DNA of 32,439 bases from Seonamhaeicola sediminis (GCF_004358095.2 NZ_SMZJ02000015.1:1-32439); one strand, 5' to 3'; shown: positions 17,579 to 26,103, counted from the first letter of the stretch. Numbers and translations are program-made. Notes: a model not told the origin generated them from the sequence alone.

Positions 17579-19006
17579 ATGAGTTTAACTGCGGAATCAG
17601 TATGGAATAATTGTCTGGAATTCATAAAAGATAATATTCAACCGCAAGCATATAAAACATGGTTTGAACCTATAATTGCTGTTAAACTTACCGAAAATGC
17701 ATTAAGCATTCAGGTTCCTAGTAAATTCTTTTATGAATGGCTTGAGGAACACTACGTTAAAATTTTAAAAGTTGCCTTAACCAAGGAACTAGGGAAAAAT
17801 GCTAAATTGGTTTACATTATCAAAATGGAAAACACCTATGGCAACAAACAACCTTTTACAGAAAAGATTCCTAGTTCTAATAGAAGTGCTGTAAAATCGC
17901 AAGATGTAGATATCCCTCTAAATAATAAAAGTCCTGAGTTAAGAAATCCATTTGTTATTCCGGGTATTAGAAATGTGAAAATTGAATCACAACTCAATCC
18001 TAATTATAGTTTTGATAATTTTTTAGAAGGTGATTCAAATCGTTTAGCCAGAAGTGCAGGTTTAGCTGTTGCCAACAAACCAGGAGGCACATCATTTAAC
18101 CCTCTACTTATTTTTGGGGGTGTCGGTTTAGGAAAAACTCACTTAGCACATGCCATTGGTGTTGACATAAAAGATAAATACCCAGAAAAAACCGTTTTGT
18201 ATATTTCTGCTGAAAAATTTACCCAGCAGTACATTGATGCTATCAAAAAGAATAACAGAAATGATTTCATTCATTTTTATCAAATTATCGATGTATTAAT
18301 TATTGATGATGTACAATTTCTATCTGGAAAGTCTGGAACACAAGATGTTTTCTTTCATATTTTCAACCACTTGCATCAAAACGGAAAGCAAGTTGTATTA
18401 ACCAGTGACAAAGCACCTGTTGATATGCAAGATATTGAGCAACGCCTGTTATCTCGTTTTAAATGGGGTCTTTCTGCCGAATTACAAACACCAGATTTTG
18501 AAACTAGAGTTTCCATATTAAAAAATAAACTTTACAGAGACGGTGTTGAAATGCCTGAAGAAATTATAGAATATGTTGCTAAAAATATAAAAAGCAATGT
18601 TAGAGAATTGGAAGGCGCCATTATTTCGTTGATTGCACAATCTTCTTTCAATAAAAAAGAAATCACAATTGACTTAGCAAGAATTATTGTTGAGAAATTT
18701 GTTAAAAACACCAAACGCGAAGTTTCCATAGACTATATACAAAAAGTAGTGTCTGATTATTTTCAAATGGATATAGATACGCTTCAATCTAAAACAAGAA
18801 AACGTCATATTGTTCAGGCCCGTCAACTAGCTATGTTTTTTGCTAAAAAATTCACTAAAGCTTCATTAGCTAGTATTGGTTCACAAATTGGTAAACGTGA
18901 TCATGCCACTGTATTACACGCCTGTAAAACTGTTGACAACCTATCTTCAACGGATAAGCAGTTTAGAAAGTATGTTGAGGATATTACCAAAAAACTTTCT
19001 GTATAA
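17579..19006 (+). CDS. dnaA: Chromosomal replication initiator protein DnaA
   Basis: DnaA binds the origin and opens it for replication. The 475-residue protein has domain I (about 1-80, VWNNCLEFIKDNIQPQAYKTW), a variable linker, the AAA+ domain with Walker A GGVGLGKT (180-187), Walker B IIDD (241-244) and the sensor/arginine-finger segment EQRLLSRF, and the C-terminal DNA-binding helix-turn-helix with the DnaA signature GKRDHATVLHACKTV. The tyrosine phosphatase gene follows after 12 bases. dnaN and gyrB are not adjacent and no origin-like cluster of DnaA boxes is visible. Confidence 0.98.
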   Translation: MSLTAESVWNNCLEFIKDNIQPQAYKTWFEPIIAVKLTENALSIQVPSKFFYEWLEEHYVKILKVALTKELGKNAKLVYIIKMENTYGNKQPFTEKIPSSNRSAVKSQDVDIPLNNKSPELRNPFVIPGIRNVKIESQLNPNYSFDNFLEGDSNRLARSAGLAVANKPGGTSFNPLLIFGGVGLGKTHLAHAIGVDIKDKYPEKTVLYISAEKFTQQYIDAIKKNNRNDFIHFYQIIDVLIIDDVQFLSGKSGTQDVFFHIFNHLHQNGKQVVLTSDKAPVDMQDIEQRLLSRFKWGLSAELQTPDFETRVSILKNKLYRDGVEMPEEIIEYVAKNIKSNVRELEGAIISLIAQSSFNKKEITIDLARIIVEKFVKNTKREVSIDYIQKVVSDYFQMDIDTLQSKTRKRHIVQARQLAMFFAKKFTKASLASIGSQIGKRDHATVLHACKTVDNLSSTDKQFRKYVEDITKKLSV

Positions 19007-19018
19007 AATTCAATTCCA

Positions 19019-19471
19019 ATGGTTAAAATTCTAATGGTTTGTTTGGGCAATATTTGCCGTTCACCATTAGCTGAGGGCATTTTAAAATCTAAATTAGCTT
19101 CCAATTCATATTTTATTGATTCTGCTGGCACTGCTAATTATCATCATGGAAAACAACCTGATAGTCGATCTATTGCTGTGGCCAGAAAATATGGATTAGA
19201 CATTTCACATCTCAAAGCTCGACAATTTACTGTTGATGATTTTGATGCTTTCGATTTTATTTATGTCATGGACGAATCAAATTATCAGAATGTTTTAAGC
19301 TTAGCAAGAAATGAAAATGATACTCAAAAGGTCTGCATGATACTAAACTTAGTTTATCCTAATCAGAATTATGATGTCCCTGACCCTTATTATGGAGGCG
19401 ACGAAGGTTTTGAAAAGGTATACAAAATGCTTGATGAAGCTTGTACTATTATTGCTGAAAACTTGAGTTAA
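19019..19471 (+). CDS. Low-molecular-weight protein-tyrosine phosphatase
   Basis: A 150-residue phosphatase that removes phosphate from tyrosines in proteins, and sometimes from arginine or small molecules. The P-loop is CLGNICRS with nucleophile Cys8 and Arg14; the general acid is Asp122 in VPDPYYGG. The length is typical. It starts 12 bases after dnaA and precedes the methyltransferase by 8 bases, so the three are probably co-transcribed. No tyrosine kinase or capsule gene lies nearby, so the target is unknown. Confidence 0.93.
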   Translation: MVKILMVCLGNICRSPLAEGILKSKLASNSYFIDSAGTANYHHGKQPDSRSIAVARKYGLDISHLKARQFTVDDFDAFDFIYVMDESNYQNVLSLARNENDTQKVCMILNLVYPNQNYDVPDPYYGGDEGFEKVYKMLDEACTIIAENLS

Positions 19472-19479
19472 TTTATAAA

Positions 19480-20193
19480 ATGAACAACAAAGGCAATTTA
19501 TATTTAATTCCTTGTACTTTAGGTGATAATGAGCCCCTTGAGGTATTACCTATTTCAGTAAAAGAAACTATTGAACGTTTAAACATTTTTATTGTTGAAA
19601 ACGAAAAATCTGCTAGACGTTTTATAAAAAAAATAACCCCTGAAAAATCGCAACCTTCTTTACAATTTTTCATTTTAAATAAGCATACTGATAAAGCAGA
19701 TTTACCAAACTTTTTAAATCCCTGTTCAAAAGGTGACAACGTAGGCTTACTCTCTGAAGCAGGTTGTCCTGGAATTGCAGACCCTGGTGCAGATATTGTT
19801 AAAATTGCCCATGAAAATAACATTAAGGTAATACCCCTAGTTGGACCCTCATCAATACTATTAGCATTAATGAGTTCCGGAATGAACGGACAACGTTTTG
19901 CTTTTAATGGATACCTCCCTATTGATAAAAACGAAAGGAAAAATGAACTAAAACGTTTAGAGCGTCTATCATTTGAGCTAAACCAGTCCCAGATTTTTAT
20001 TGAAACACCCTACAGGAACAATAAAATATTAGAAGATATCACTTCTATTTTAAGTGGTAATACACTTGTTTGTGTAGCTTGTGATATTACACTTTTAACA
20101 GAATTTATTAAAACACAGACAGTGAATGAATGGAAAAAAAATATGGTAGATCTCCACAAAAGACCTACCATATTCATAATTTATAAAAAATAA
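19480..20193 (+). CDS. RsmI-like SAM-dependent (tetrapyrrole-methylase fold) methyltransferase
   Basis: A 237-residue protein of the tetrapyrrole methylase superfamily related to RsmI, which methylates the 2'-OH of C1402 in 16S rRNA. Motifs are LYLIPCTLGDNEPLEVLP at the N-terminus, GLLSEAGCPGIADPG (89-103) and VIPLVGPSSILLALMSSGM (118-136), and FIETPYRN later on. It is shorter than E. coli RsmI and its first motif differs from the common YLVPTPIGN, so it may be the second paralogue found in many Bacteroidetes rather than RsmI itself. The RNA target is therefore uncertain. Confidence 0.85.
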   Translation: MNNKGNLYLIPCTLGDNEPLEVLPISVKETIERLNIFIVENEKSARRFIKKITPEKSQPSLQFFILNKHTDKADLPNFLNPCSKGDNVGLLSEAGCPGIADPGADIVKIAHENNIKVIPLVGPSSILLALMSSGMNGQRFAFNGYLPIDKNERKNELKRLERLSFELNQSQIFIETPYRNNKILEDITSILSGNTLVCVACDITLLTEFIKTQTVNEWKKNMVDLHKRPTIFIIYKK

Positions 20194-20212
20194 AGCTAAT
20201 TAAATAGCTTTA
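20191..20212. terminator. Bidirectional terminator between RsmI-like and lysozyme-like genes
   Basis: TAAAGCTA and TAGCTTTA are perfect 8-bp arms around a 6-base loop and lie between two convergent stop codons, overlapping both genes' ends. On the minus strand TTTTTT follows the stem, and on the plus strand GCTTTTCT does, so it can serve both transcripts, the minus one better. Confidence 0.6.
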
Positions 20213-20847
20213 GCTTTTCTATTGGGTTTGATAAAAGAAGTATCATAACCAGAAAAACGCTTCATATACGTATAAACCGTGGTTCCAAAACCATCAGCAA
20301 AATTATCCAGTCCATAACTTCTTAAGTACTTTTTTACACTACCAGGTCCTGCTAAATGCGCAGCGGCTAAAATCCCAGATTCAGTAACAACGATACCATT
20401 AATTCGTTTGCCAACAAAATTTCTGATGTCTCTTCTTAAAATCCATTTGTTACGTTCTGCGTTAGCAATAAAAGCCTTTTCCTGTAGTTTGGGGTCATTT
20501 AAAAACTGTTCTGGATTGTAAATTCCAATCAGCTTTAATGTTTCTTTTCCAAATTGATACTTGCCTAAATACCCAAATTTATTTATACAAGCATAATCAC
20601 CTCTAGACTCTTTAAAAGCCACTGCTTCTTTAAAACCAACAAATGATTTGTCTAAAAATGGTGAGAAACCTTCATTCGACGCTATAAGATTCTTATCTCT
20701 AGCGTCTAGACTTACTGTGTAGTTTAAGTCTAATCCTTTAGTAGAATACTTACTCAAATCAACAGTTTCGTTTGAAGTAAACGAAACATACAATAAAAAG
20801 CATATTGTAAGTGTTGTAATTGAATAACTTGCAATATTCTTTACCAT
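20200..20847 (-). CDS. Exported lysozyme-like (transglycosylase-fold) protein
   Basis: A 215-residue protein with one N-terminal membrane segment or uncleaved signal (IASYSITTLTICFLLYVSF) followed by a lysozyme-like domain. The pattern FKEAVAFKESRGDY, with a candidate catalytic Glu, followed by GYLGKYQFG and HLAGPGSVKKYL resembles goose-type lysozyme or lytic transglycosylase folds. The ATG at 20847 is chosen over the GTG at 20868 because it gives a compact signal and follows the promoter better. It probably cleaves peptidoglycan, but the family is not one I can name; it is often labelled as a LysM or peptidoglycan-binding protein, although no LysM repeat is visible here. Confidence 0.65.
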   Translation of the reverse strand: MVKNIASYSITTLTICFLLYVSFTSNETVDLSKYSTKGLDLNYTVSLDARDKNLIASNEGFSPFLDKSFVGFKEAVAFKESRGDYACINKFGYLGKYQFGKETLKLIGIYNPEQFLNDPKLQEKAFIANAERNKWILRRDIRNFVGKRINGIVVTESGILAAAHLAGPGSVKKYLRSYGLDNFADGFGTTVYTYMKRFSGYDTSFIKPNRKAKAI

Positions 20848-20906
20848 AATTTTAAATTTTTTCAGCACACTTTTAGATAAAAATTATGCCTTGAAATTTG
20901 AGCGTG

Positions 20907-20938
20907 CAAAATTATAAAAAAAAACAATATCATCAAAA
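20907..20938 (-). promoter_or_regulatory. Promoter of the lysozyme-like gene, TTTTG-N19-TAATTTTG
   Basis: Both halves of the Bacteroidetes promoter are present on the minus strand: TTTTG at 20934-20938, 19 bases, then TAATTTTG at 20907-20914. This is the best-formed promoter in the window and lies about 60 bases before the ATG at 20847. Confidence 0.65.
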
Positions 20939-20959
20939 CTACTCGATTAAATACTTCTT

Positions 20960-21868
20960 TTAATAGTAGAATAGATGAAAAACACACCTTTTTTTACTAA
21001 TTTCTATTGTAGGAAAAGGCATTTTTATCATATTAATAATGCTAAAAATAGATCTTAACAGGGGAGACTGCGTTCTAATCTTTCTCAAATTTACATCAAA
21101 ACTTAAATAGAACTGACGTCTTCTTGAATTATTTGTTAACAACTGATTGTCAACATCTTCAGATTCTCCTAACATTCCTTCTGCTCCGTAGCCTAGTGCT
21201 ATATTTAGCCATTTTGGTATTTTACTTTCTTTAAAAAATGAATGAAGATTTGCGCTTAACCAATAGGTTTGTCCGTTATAATCTTTTAAAACCTGTTCTA
21301 AAAGGTTATTTCCAAGCTTTTCAGGGTTTACTGGAGCATATTTTGTTTGCCTAAATGAGTACTTAACGTCAATTCGCTGTTCATTCCAAAGTAATTCTTG
21401 ACCAATATAGAGTCCCGTCCCAACACCATTTGCAGCAATATCGCCCCATGAAAACCCCCATTCTTTTGAATAACCATCCATTACCTCAACTGCTGCTAAA
21501 AAACCAAAACCTAAGGTTGCTCCGTACAATAACTGATCTTTTTTACTTCCTCCACTCCAGCGCAACAAATCGGCTCCTACCCTACCCATTTGATAGGATG
21601 TAAAAACATGTCCCATTTTGTCCATTTGAAGCCATTGGTTGTTATCGTTTACAGTATGAAATTTAGATTGGTCATAATCTGAATACCACAATTGGTTTAA
21701 CCCAACTAATGATACCGTAGCTATTGAAGTTTCTGAAATCAACACCAAATTGCGCCTAGGTGTATTTAGTGTATCACTTGGTGTAAAAAAAGTATTGAGT
21801 TTAGATTGTGAATACGACTGAACTGAAATTAAAACAATCAATACATATTTAACCCTAAACCAGCTCAC
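20960..21868 (-). CDS. DUF2279-like exported protein
   Basis: A 302-residue protein of unknown function recognised as the DUF2279 family, described as predicted periplasmic lipoproteins. A cleavable signal (hydrophobic stretch to SVQSYS) precedes the conserved core QMDKMGHVFTSYQMGR and GFGFLAAVEVMDGYSKEWGFSWGD (the D/H-rich parts suggest a metal site or phosphatase-like fold, by eye only). The start codon is GTG at 21868, overlapping the TAG of mltG by one base (TAGTG), so translation is probably coupled. A neighbouring envelope gene set (mltG, lysozyme-like protein) suggests an envelope role. Confidence 0.75.
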   Translation of the reverse strand: MSWFRVKYVLIVLISVQSYSQSKLNTFFTPSDTLNTPRRNLVLISETSIATVSLVGLNQLWYSDYDQSKFHTVNDNNQWLQMDKMGHVFTSYQMGRVGADLLRWSGGSKKDQLLYGATLGFGFLAAVEVMDGYSKEWGFSWGDIAANGVGTGLYIGQELLWNEQRIDVKYSFRQTKYAPVNPEKLGNNLLEQVLKDYNGQTYWLSANLHSFFKESKIPKWLNIALGYGAEGMLGESEDVDNQLLTNNSRRRQFYLSFDVNLRKIRTQSPLLRSIFSIINMIKMPFPTIEISKKRCVFHLFYY

Positions 21869-22911
21869 TATTTATATATTCCTTGTGAAGACAAATACTT
21901 TTGATATTCCCTAGCATTAATATTATGCTGTGAAAGTGTTTTGGCAAACTTATGAAAGCCTATACGTTTAGTATCTGCAGCAAAATAGAAGTATTTGTGC
22001 TTTTCATAATGTAAAACCGCATCAATGGCAGATAAATCGGGCATTGCAACAAGCCCAGGCGGCAAACCTGCATATTTATATGTATTATATGGTGAATCTA
22101 TTTCCTTATGGATATTCAAAACCCGCTTAATAACAGTATTTTTATACTTTGGTAATTTATAAGCTGCAAATTTAAGAGTAGGGTCTGCCTGTAAAGGCAT
22201 ACCTATTTTCAACCTATTAATGTATACCCCTGCAATTCTGGGCTGCTCTGTTGGTTCCTTGGACTCTTCATATACTATGGAAGCTAAAGCCATTACTTCA
22301 TCTTTAGATAAACCAATTGCTTGGGCTTTATTTAAACGGGTTGCATTCCAAAACCTATTGTATTCCTTTAACATCCGATCTCTGAATACTTCTGCAGATG
22401 TATTCCAAAAAAACTCATAACTATTGGGTAGATACATTCCTAAAGCCGTTTCTTTTTTAAAATTGTTATCAGTATAAAAATCTTCATCTGTCATGGCATT
22501 TAGCAGAGATAGACTATCAGCTTCTATTTGAAGCGCAATCCTACCCGCTAATTTTTCTATGGAATTTTGATTGTTAAAAGATACTCTTACAGGTATGTTT
22601 TTACTTCTAATAGAGTTAATAATATCATTGTTACTCATACCTTTTTTAATGACAAATTTTCCTGCCTTAATATTACTAACGTATTTTTTTTGTTTAGCTA
22701 ATGCATCAAACTTATTAATATTCCTTAGTAATGGTTCTAGCTGCTCTCTTACCTCGGTATAAGTATCTGTTGATTTAATATAAATATAGGCCTCCTCATT
22801 GTTAAATATTGTGTTAGGAACCATCATTGCAGAATAGATATAATAAGCAAAATATCCAACAATTGCCAACCCAATTAAGGCAATAGCCCAAAGAATCTTT
22901 TTTAAATACAT
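21868..22911 (-). CDS. mltG: Endolytic murein transglycosylase MltG
   Basis: MltG is an inner-membrane enzyme that cleaves nascent glycan strands and so sets their length. A single N-terminal membrane segment (about 8-27) is followed by the LysM-like region and the YceG catalytic domain. The conserved stretch MALASIVYEESKEP (about 207-220) contains the catalytic Glu (215 or 216), and downstream INRLKIGMPLQADPT and SPYNTYKYAGLPPG are family marks. The 347-residue length is normal. It is followed by the DUF2279-like gene with a 1-base overlap and preceded by the acetyltransferase with one base between them. Confidence 0.94.
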   Translation of the reverse strand: MYLKKILWAIALIGLAIVGYFAYYIYSAMMVPNTIFNNEEAYIYIKSTDTYTEVREQLEPLLRNINKFDALAKQKKYVSNIKAGKFVIKKGMSNNDIINSIRSKNIPVRVSFNNQNSIEKLAGRIALQIEADSLSLLNAMTDEDFYTDNNFKKETALGMYLPNSYEFFWNTSAEVFRDRMLKEYNRFWNATRLNKAQAIGLSKDEVMALASIVYEESKEPTEQPRIAGVYINRLKIGMPLQADPTLKFAAYKLPKYKNTVIKRVLNIHKEIDSPYNTYKYAGLPPGLVAMPDLSAIDAVLHYEKHKYFYFAADTKRIGFHKFAKTLSQHNINAREYQKYLSSQGIYK

Positions 22912-22912
22912 G

Positions 22913-23437
22913 TTATTTATTTATAAGCTGAAATAAATATTCGTTTTTGTAAGTACCATGAACGTAATTCCAGTCTTTTTTAAGTCCAACTTTATTAAAC
23001 CCCTGTTTTTCAAATAGTTTAATGCTTTTTTCGTTTTCTTCTGAAATACTACAGTATAATTGATGTAAGCCTAAATGTGTAAAACAATAAGACACCAATA
23101 ATTTTAGAGCCTCAGTGCCATAACCTTTCCCTCTGTTGCCTATATCTTTAATTAAAATACCAATACCTGCTCTACTATTTTTAAAATCGAAATCATAAAT
23201 ATCAATCATTCCTAAAGCTTGGTCTTTATAATTTGAAATAACCAGTCTTAATTGTTTTACCTCATAAATATCTTTATGAGCATTTTCAATGTACTGTTTG
23301 ATTAAAAACCTAGAAAAGGGTGTTTGTGTATTGCTTATTTCCCAGATATGTTCGTCATTTTCAACCGCATGTACAAACTCTAAATCTTCAGGTTCTAAGG
23401 GTCGTAAATAAATATGTTCTCCTTTTAGTGTTGTCAT
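22913..23437 (-). CDS. RimJ/RimL-type N-acetyltransferase
   Basis: A 174-residue acetyltransferase of the GNAT family, RimJ/RimL-like subgroup, which acetylates protein N-termini or small molecules. It begins MTTLKGEHIYLRPLEPEDLE and carries the acetyl-CoA loop GNRGKGYGTEAL and the C-terminal NEKSIKLFEKQGF segment. The ATG at 23437 is preferred over an upstream in-frame one because it forms the ATGA overlap with the dapF stop, which suggests translational coupling. The next gene, mltG, starts one base after its stop. The substrate is unknown. Confidence 0.87.
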   Translation of the reverse strand: MTTLKGEHIYLRPLEPEDLEFVHAVENDEHIWEISNTQTPFSRFLIKQYIENAHKDIYEVKQLRLVISNYKDQALGMIDIYDFDFKNSRAGIGILIKDIGNRGKGYGTEALKLLVSYCFTHLGLHQLYCSISEENEKSIKLFEKQGFNKVGLKKDWNYVHGTYKNEYLFQLINK

Positions 23438-24207
23438 ATAGTTCCTTGATACACTAATTTTGCAGGACCAATAAGCCAAACGTTTTTATAAATACCCTTT
23501 TCAACATCAAAAGAGACTTTTAAATCACCTCCTTGAACATTCAAGTTTATCAAGTTTTTATTTGTTTCTTTTGTGGCATGCATTGCTATGGCAACTGCTG
23601 TGACCCCAGTTCCACACGATAATGTTTCATCCTCAACACCGCGCTCGTAGGTTCTTACCGTAAAAGTATCATCTGAGATTTTTTTTACGAAATTAACATT
23701 ACTACCTGCTGCATTGTAAGGGGCTCCATAACGTATTTCAGCTCCTTTGGTTTTAATATCAAAATCTTCAATATGCTCTTCAAATTGAACATGGTGAGGA
23801 GATCCAGTATCTAAAAACGTATGATTATCATGCTTTTCGATGTTGTTTACATCTACCATTTGAAGCTTCACAACATCACCATTTATAGAAGCATGATGAA
23901 CCCCATCAATAGCTTCAAAAACAGTTTTATCAGTAATCACACCCAAATCTCTTGCAAAAGCCACAAGGCACCGCCCTCCATTACCACACATGGTGCTTTC
24001 ATTACCATCAGAATTATAATAAACCATCTTAAAATCATATTCGCTATGGTTCTCCAATAAAATAAGTCCGTCAGCTCCTATGCCAAAACGTCTGTCACAT
24101 AAAAAAGCAACATGTTTGGTATTATTTTTGTCGAATGTTTGCTGACGATTATCAATCATCACAAAATCGTTACCCGTTCCTTGATATTTGTAAAATTCTT
24201 GTCTCAT
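23434..24207 (-). CDS. dapF: Diaminopimelate epimerase DapF
   Basis: Converts LL- to meso-diaminopimelate, used for lysine and peptidoglycan cross-links. The 257-residue protein has the two catalytic cysteines in MCGNGGRC (Cys74) and SCGTGVTA (Cys198), with the usual GTGNDFVMID N-terminus. It is the first gene of the dapF / GNAT / mltG / DUF2279 run, with tight overlaps between the genes. The promoter-like TATATTTG lies 11 bases before the ATG. Confidence 0.97.
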   Translation of the reverse strand: MRQEFYKYQGTGNDFVMIDNRQQTFDKNNTKHVAFLCDRRFGIGADGLILLENHSEYDFKMVYYNSDGNESTMCGNGGRCLVAFARDLGVITDKTVFEAIDGVHHASINGDVVKLQMVDVNNIEKHDNHTFLDTGSPHHVQFEEHIEDFDIKTKGAEIRYGAPYNAAGSNVNFVKKISDDTFTVRTYERGVEDETLSCGTGVTAVAIAMHATKETNKNLINLNVQGGDLKVSFDVEKGIYKNVWLIGPAKLVYQGTI

Positions 24208-24217
24208 AAAAGTTGAA

Positions 24218-24225
24218 CAAATATA
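24218..24225 (-). promoter_or_regulatory. Putative dapF operon promoter, TATATTTG
   Basis: TATATTTG is an exact match to TAnnTTTG on the minus strand, 10 bases before the dapF ATG. No -33 TTG is at standard spacing. The GTTAAA repeats at 24251-24290 lie upstream of it and could also affect this promoter. Confidence 0.5.
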
Positions 24226-24250
24226 TGAATATAAAACCGTTTTATTGACT

Positions 24251-24290
24251 GTTAAATAGTCGTTAAAGTTGGCGTTAAAAAACAGTTAAA
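24251..24290 (+). promoter_or_regulatory. Four phased GTTAAA direct repeats before the HtrA gene
   Basis: GTTAAA occurs at 24251, 24262, 24274 and 24285, with spacers of 5, 6 and 5 bases, so the unit repeats every 11-12 bases, about one helical turn; a fifth copy is at 24328. The cluster ends about 27 bases before a TAATTTTA -7 candidate, the place of an activator site. Direct repeats with this period are typical of OmpR/PhoB-family response regulators; E. coli CpxR sites before degP (GTAAA-N5-GTAAA) are a close formal parallel. Confidence 0.55.
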
Positions 24291-24316
24291 TGAAAAATAT
24301 GAGTCCAATAAATAAT

Positions 24317-24324
24317 TAATTTTA
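24317..24324 (+). promoter_or_regulatory. Weak HtrA gene promoter candidate, TAATTTTA
   Basis: TAATTTTA differs by one base from TAnnTTTG and stands 34 bases before the HtrA ATG. A weak -7 element with an upstream repeat cluster would fit an activator-dependent promoter. Confidence 0.3.
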
Positions 24325-24358
24325 TTCGTTAAATAAATCAAACTTAATACTGAAAATT

Positions 24359-25777
24359 ATGAAGAAGATAATATCGTTAGTACTGATTTCGGCCTTAGGT
24401 GGTGTTTTAACACTTGGAGCCTACAAATTATTTCTTGAAAAGGAAAATACCGTAGTGGTTGAAAGCACTCAAACCACTCCCTCTTTTTTCCCAACTAGCA
24501 ATGTAAATGCGTTATTTAATACCACAAAAGCACCAGATTTTGTTAAAGCTGCTGAAAATACAGTAAATGCTGTTGTACATGTTAAAAATGTTGCTGTTAG
24601 CAGTGGGCAAATGAGTCTTCAGGATTACTTTTTTGGCACAACTCCAAGCCCACAATATAGATTGGGAACCGGTTCTGGTGTAATTATTAACGCAGATGGT
24701 TATATTATTACTAATAACCATGTGATAAAAAATGCTCAAAAACTATCGGTAACTCTTAACAATAATAAAACTTATGAAGCTGAGTTAGTAGGAGCCGATG
24801 CTAAAACAGACATAGCTCTTTTAAAAATTGAAGCTGATGATGACCTCCCATTCGTAACATTTGGAGATTCTGATAATGCTAAAATTGGTGAATGGGTATT
24901 GGCTGTTGGCAACCCTTTCAACTTAACATCAACGGTTACTGCTGGTATCATTAGTGCCAAATCAAGAGATATTTCAGGAAAACCAGGGCAAACACAATCT
25001 TTTATCCAGACTGATGCTGCTGTAAACCCAGGTAATTCTGGTGGTGCTCTTGTAAATACTAATGGTGAACTCATTGGTATTAATACTGCTATTACCTCAC
25101 AAACAGGCTCTTATATTGGATATTCTTTTGCTGTACCAAGTAACATTGCTAGAAAAGTAGTTGAAGATATTATGGAGTACGGTAATGTACAAAATGGTGT
25201 ACTTGGTATTAGAGGTGGAACATTTACAAGTGAATTTGCTGAAAAAGAAAATATTGATTATTCAGAAGGAGTATTTGTTGACGAAGTAATCAAAAATTCT
25301 GGCGCTGAAAAAGCAGGAATTAAACCTAAAGATATTATTAAAAAACTTGACAATATTGAGGTTTCAAAGTTTGAAGATCTTAGTGGTTACATAAAAACCA
25401 AAAGACCTAATGACGTTGTTAATGTTGAAGTTGAAAGAAACGGGACCCTAAAAACAATAAAGGTTAAGCTTTCCAGCACAGATGCTTTTACTGTAAACTT
25501 CATTAAAATGGAATTACAAGACCTAACTGATAGCTTTAAAGAAGAGTACGATATTGAGTATGGTGTAATGGTAAAAGAAACTAATAATAAATGGCTTTAT
25601 TCTAATTTAGGCATTACTGAAGGCTATATTATTACAGGAATTAATGATACTAAAATTGAAAGTATTGAAGATATAACTAAGTTAAAGGAAGAGTATGGTG
25701 ATGACATACTAGACAATATCAAAAAACTGGAATACATTAACAGAAGACTTGAAAGAAAAGAAGTGATTTTTAGATAG
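24359..25777 (+). CDS. HtrA/Deg-family periplasmic serine protease
   Basis: A 472-residue trypsin-like protease and chaperone for misfolded envelope proteins. It has an N-terminal signal or anchor (about 4-21), a protease domain with the triad His121 (ITNNHVI), Asp151 (KTDIALLKI) and Ser227 (NPGNSGGA), a first PDZ domain (about 270-365) and a second, more divergent one (about 380-472). The two-PDZ layout fits DegP/DegQ rather than DegS. The gene appears to be monocistronic, ended by a strong hairpin, with the GTTAAA repeat cluster upstream that suggests stress-responsive control. Confidence 0.95.
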   Translation: MKKIISLVLISALGGVLTLGAYKLFLEKENTVVVESTQTTPSFFPTSNVNALFNTTKAPDFVKAAENTVNAVVHVKNVAVSSGQMSLQDYFFGTTPSPQYRLGTGSGVIINADGYIITNNHVIKNAQKLSVTLNNNKTYEAELVGADAKTDIALLKIEADDDLPFVTFGDSDNAKIGEWVLAVGNPFNLTSTVTAGIISAKSRDISGKPGQTQSFIQTDAAVNPGNSGGALVNTNGELIGINTAITSQTGSYIGYSFAVPSNIARKVVEDIMEYGNVQNGVLGIRGGTFTSEFAEKENIDYSEGVFVDEVIKNSGAEKAGIKPKDIIKKLDNIEVSKFEDLSGYIKTKRPNDVVNVEVERNGTLKTIKVKLSSTDAFTVNFIKMELQDLTDSFKEEYDIEYGVMVKETNNKWLYSNLGITEGYIITGINDTKIESIEDITKLKEEYGDDILDNIKKLEYINRRLERKEVIFR

Positions 25778-25802
25778 AATCAAAAAACAAATATTAAATC
25801 TC

Positions 25803-25840
25803 ATAACCTCTTTAAGTTTCCTTAAAGAGGTTATTTTATT
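25803..25840 (+). terminator. Rho-independent terminator of the HtrA gene
   Basis: A perfect 14-bp stem (ATAACCTCTTTAAG / CTTAAAGAGGTTAT) with a TTTC loop and a following TTTATT, 25 bases past the stop codon. It is the strongest hairpin in the window together with the one at 26830. Confidence 0.85.
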
Positions 25841-26041
25841 AAGATATAATCTAATTATTCTTTTTAATAACATCGTTACAAGAAAACTTTTAAAAAAGAA
25901 ATTCTTGAAAAAGAGCTTCCTAGTTATAAAATGCCCCTGATACAGTGTCAATAATATAATATAAAACATTGAAAGTCAATTTAATACACTAATAATAACA
26001 CTTTTTAACAAGCAATGAGATTAGCTATATATATTGTCAAA

Positions 26042-26065
26042 ATAAAACAATAATCTATGTTTTAT
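26042..26065. repeat. 8-bp inverted repeat in the intergenic interval
   Basis: ATAAAACA and TGTTTTAT are perfect arms around an 8-base spacer. No gene overlaps it. It could be a regulator site or part of an RNA, and chance is possible in such AT-rich DNA. Confidence 0.3.
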
Positions 26066-26103
26066 AGAACTGCATCCAAAAACTATTTCTAATCGTATAT
26101 ATT

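Noticed and set aside
25709-25969. Minus-strand 86-codon open frame after the HtrA gene
   Set aside because: It overlaps the HtrA end and its terminator in antisense, has no family features and an amino acid mix of AT-rich noise.
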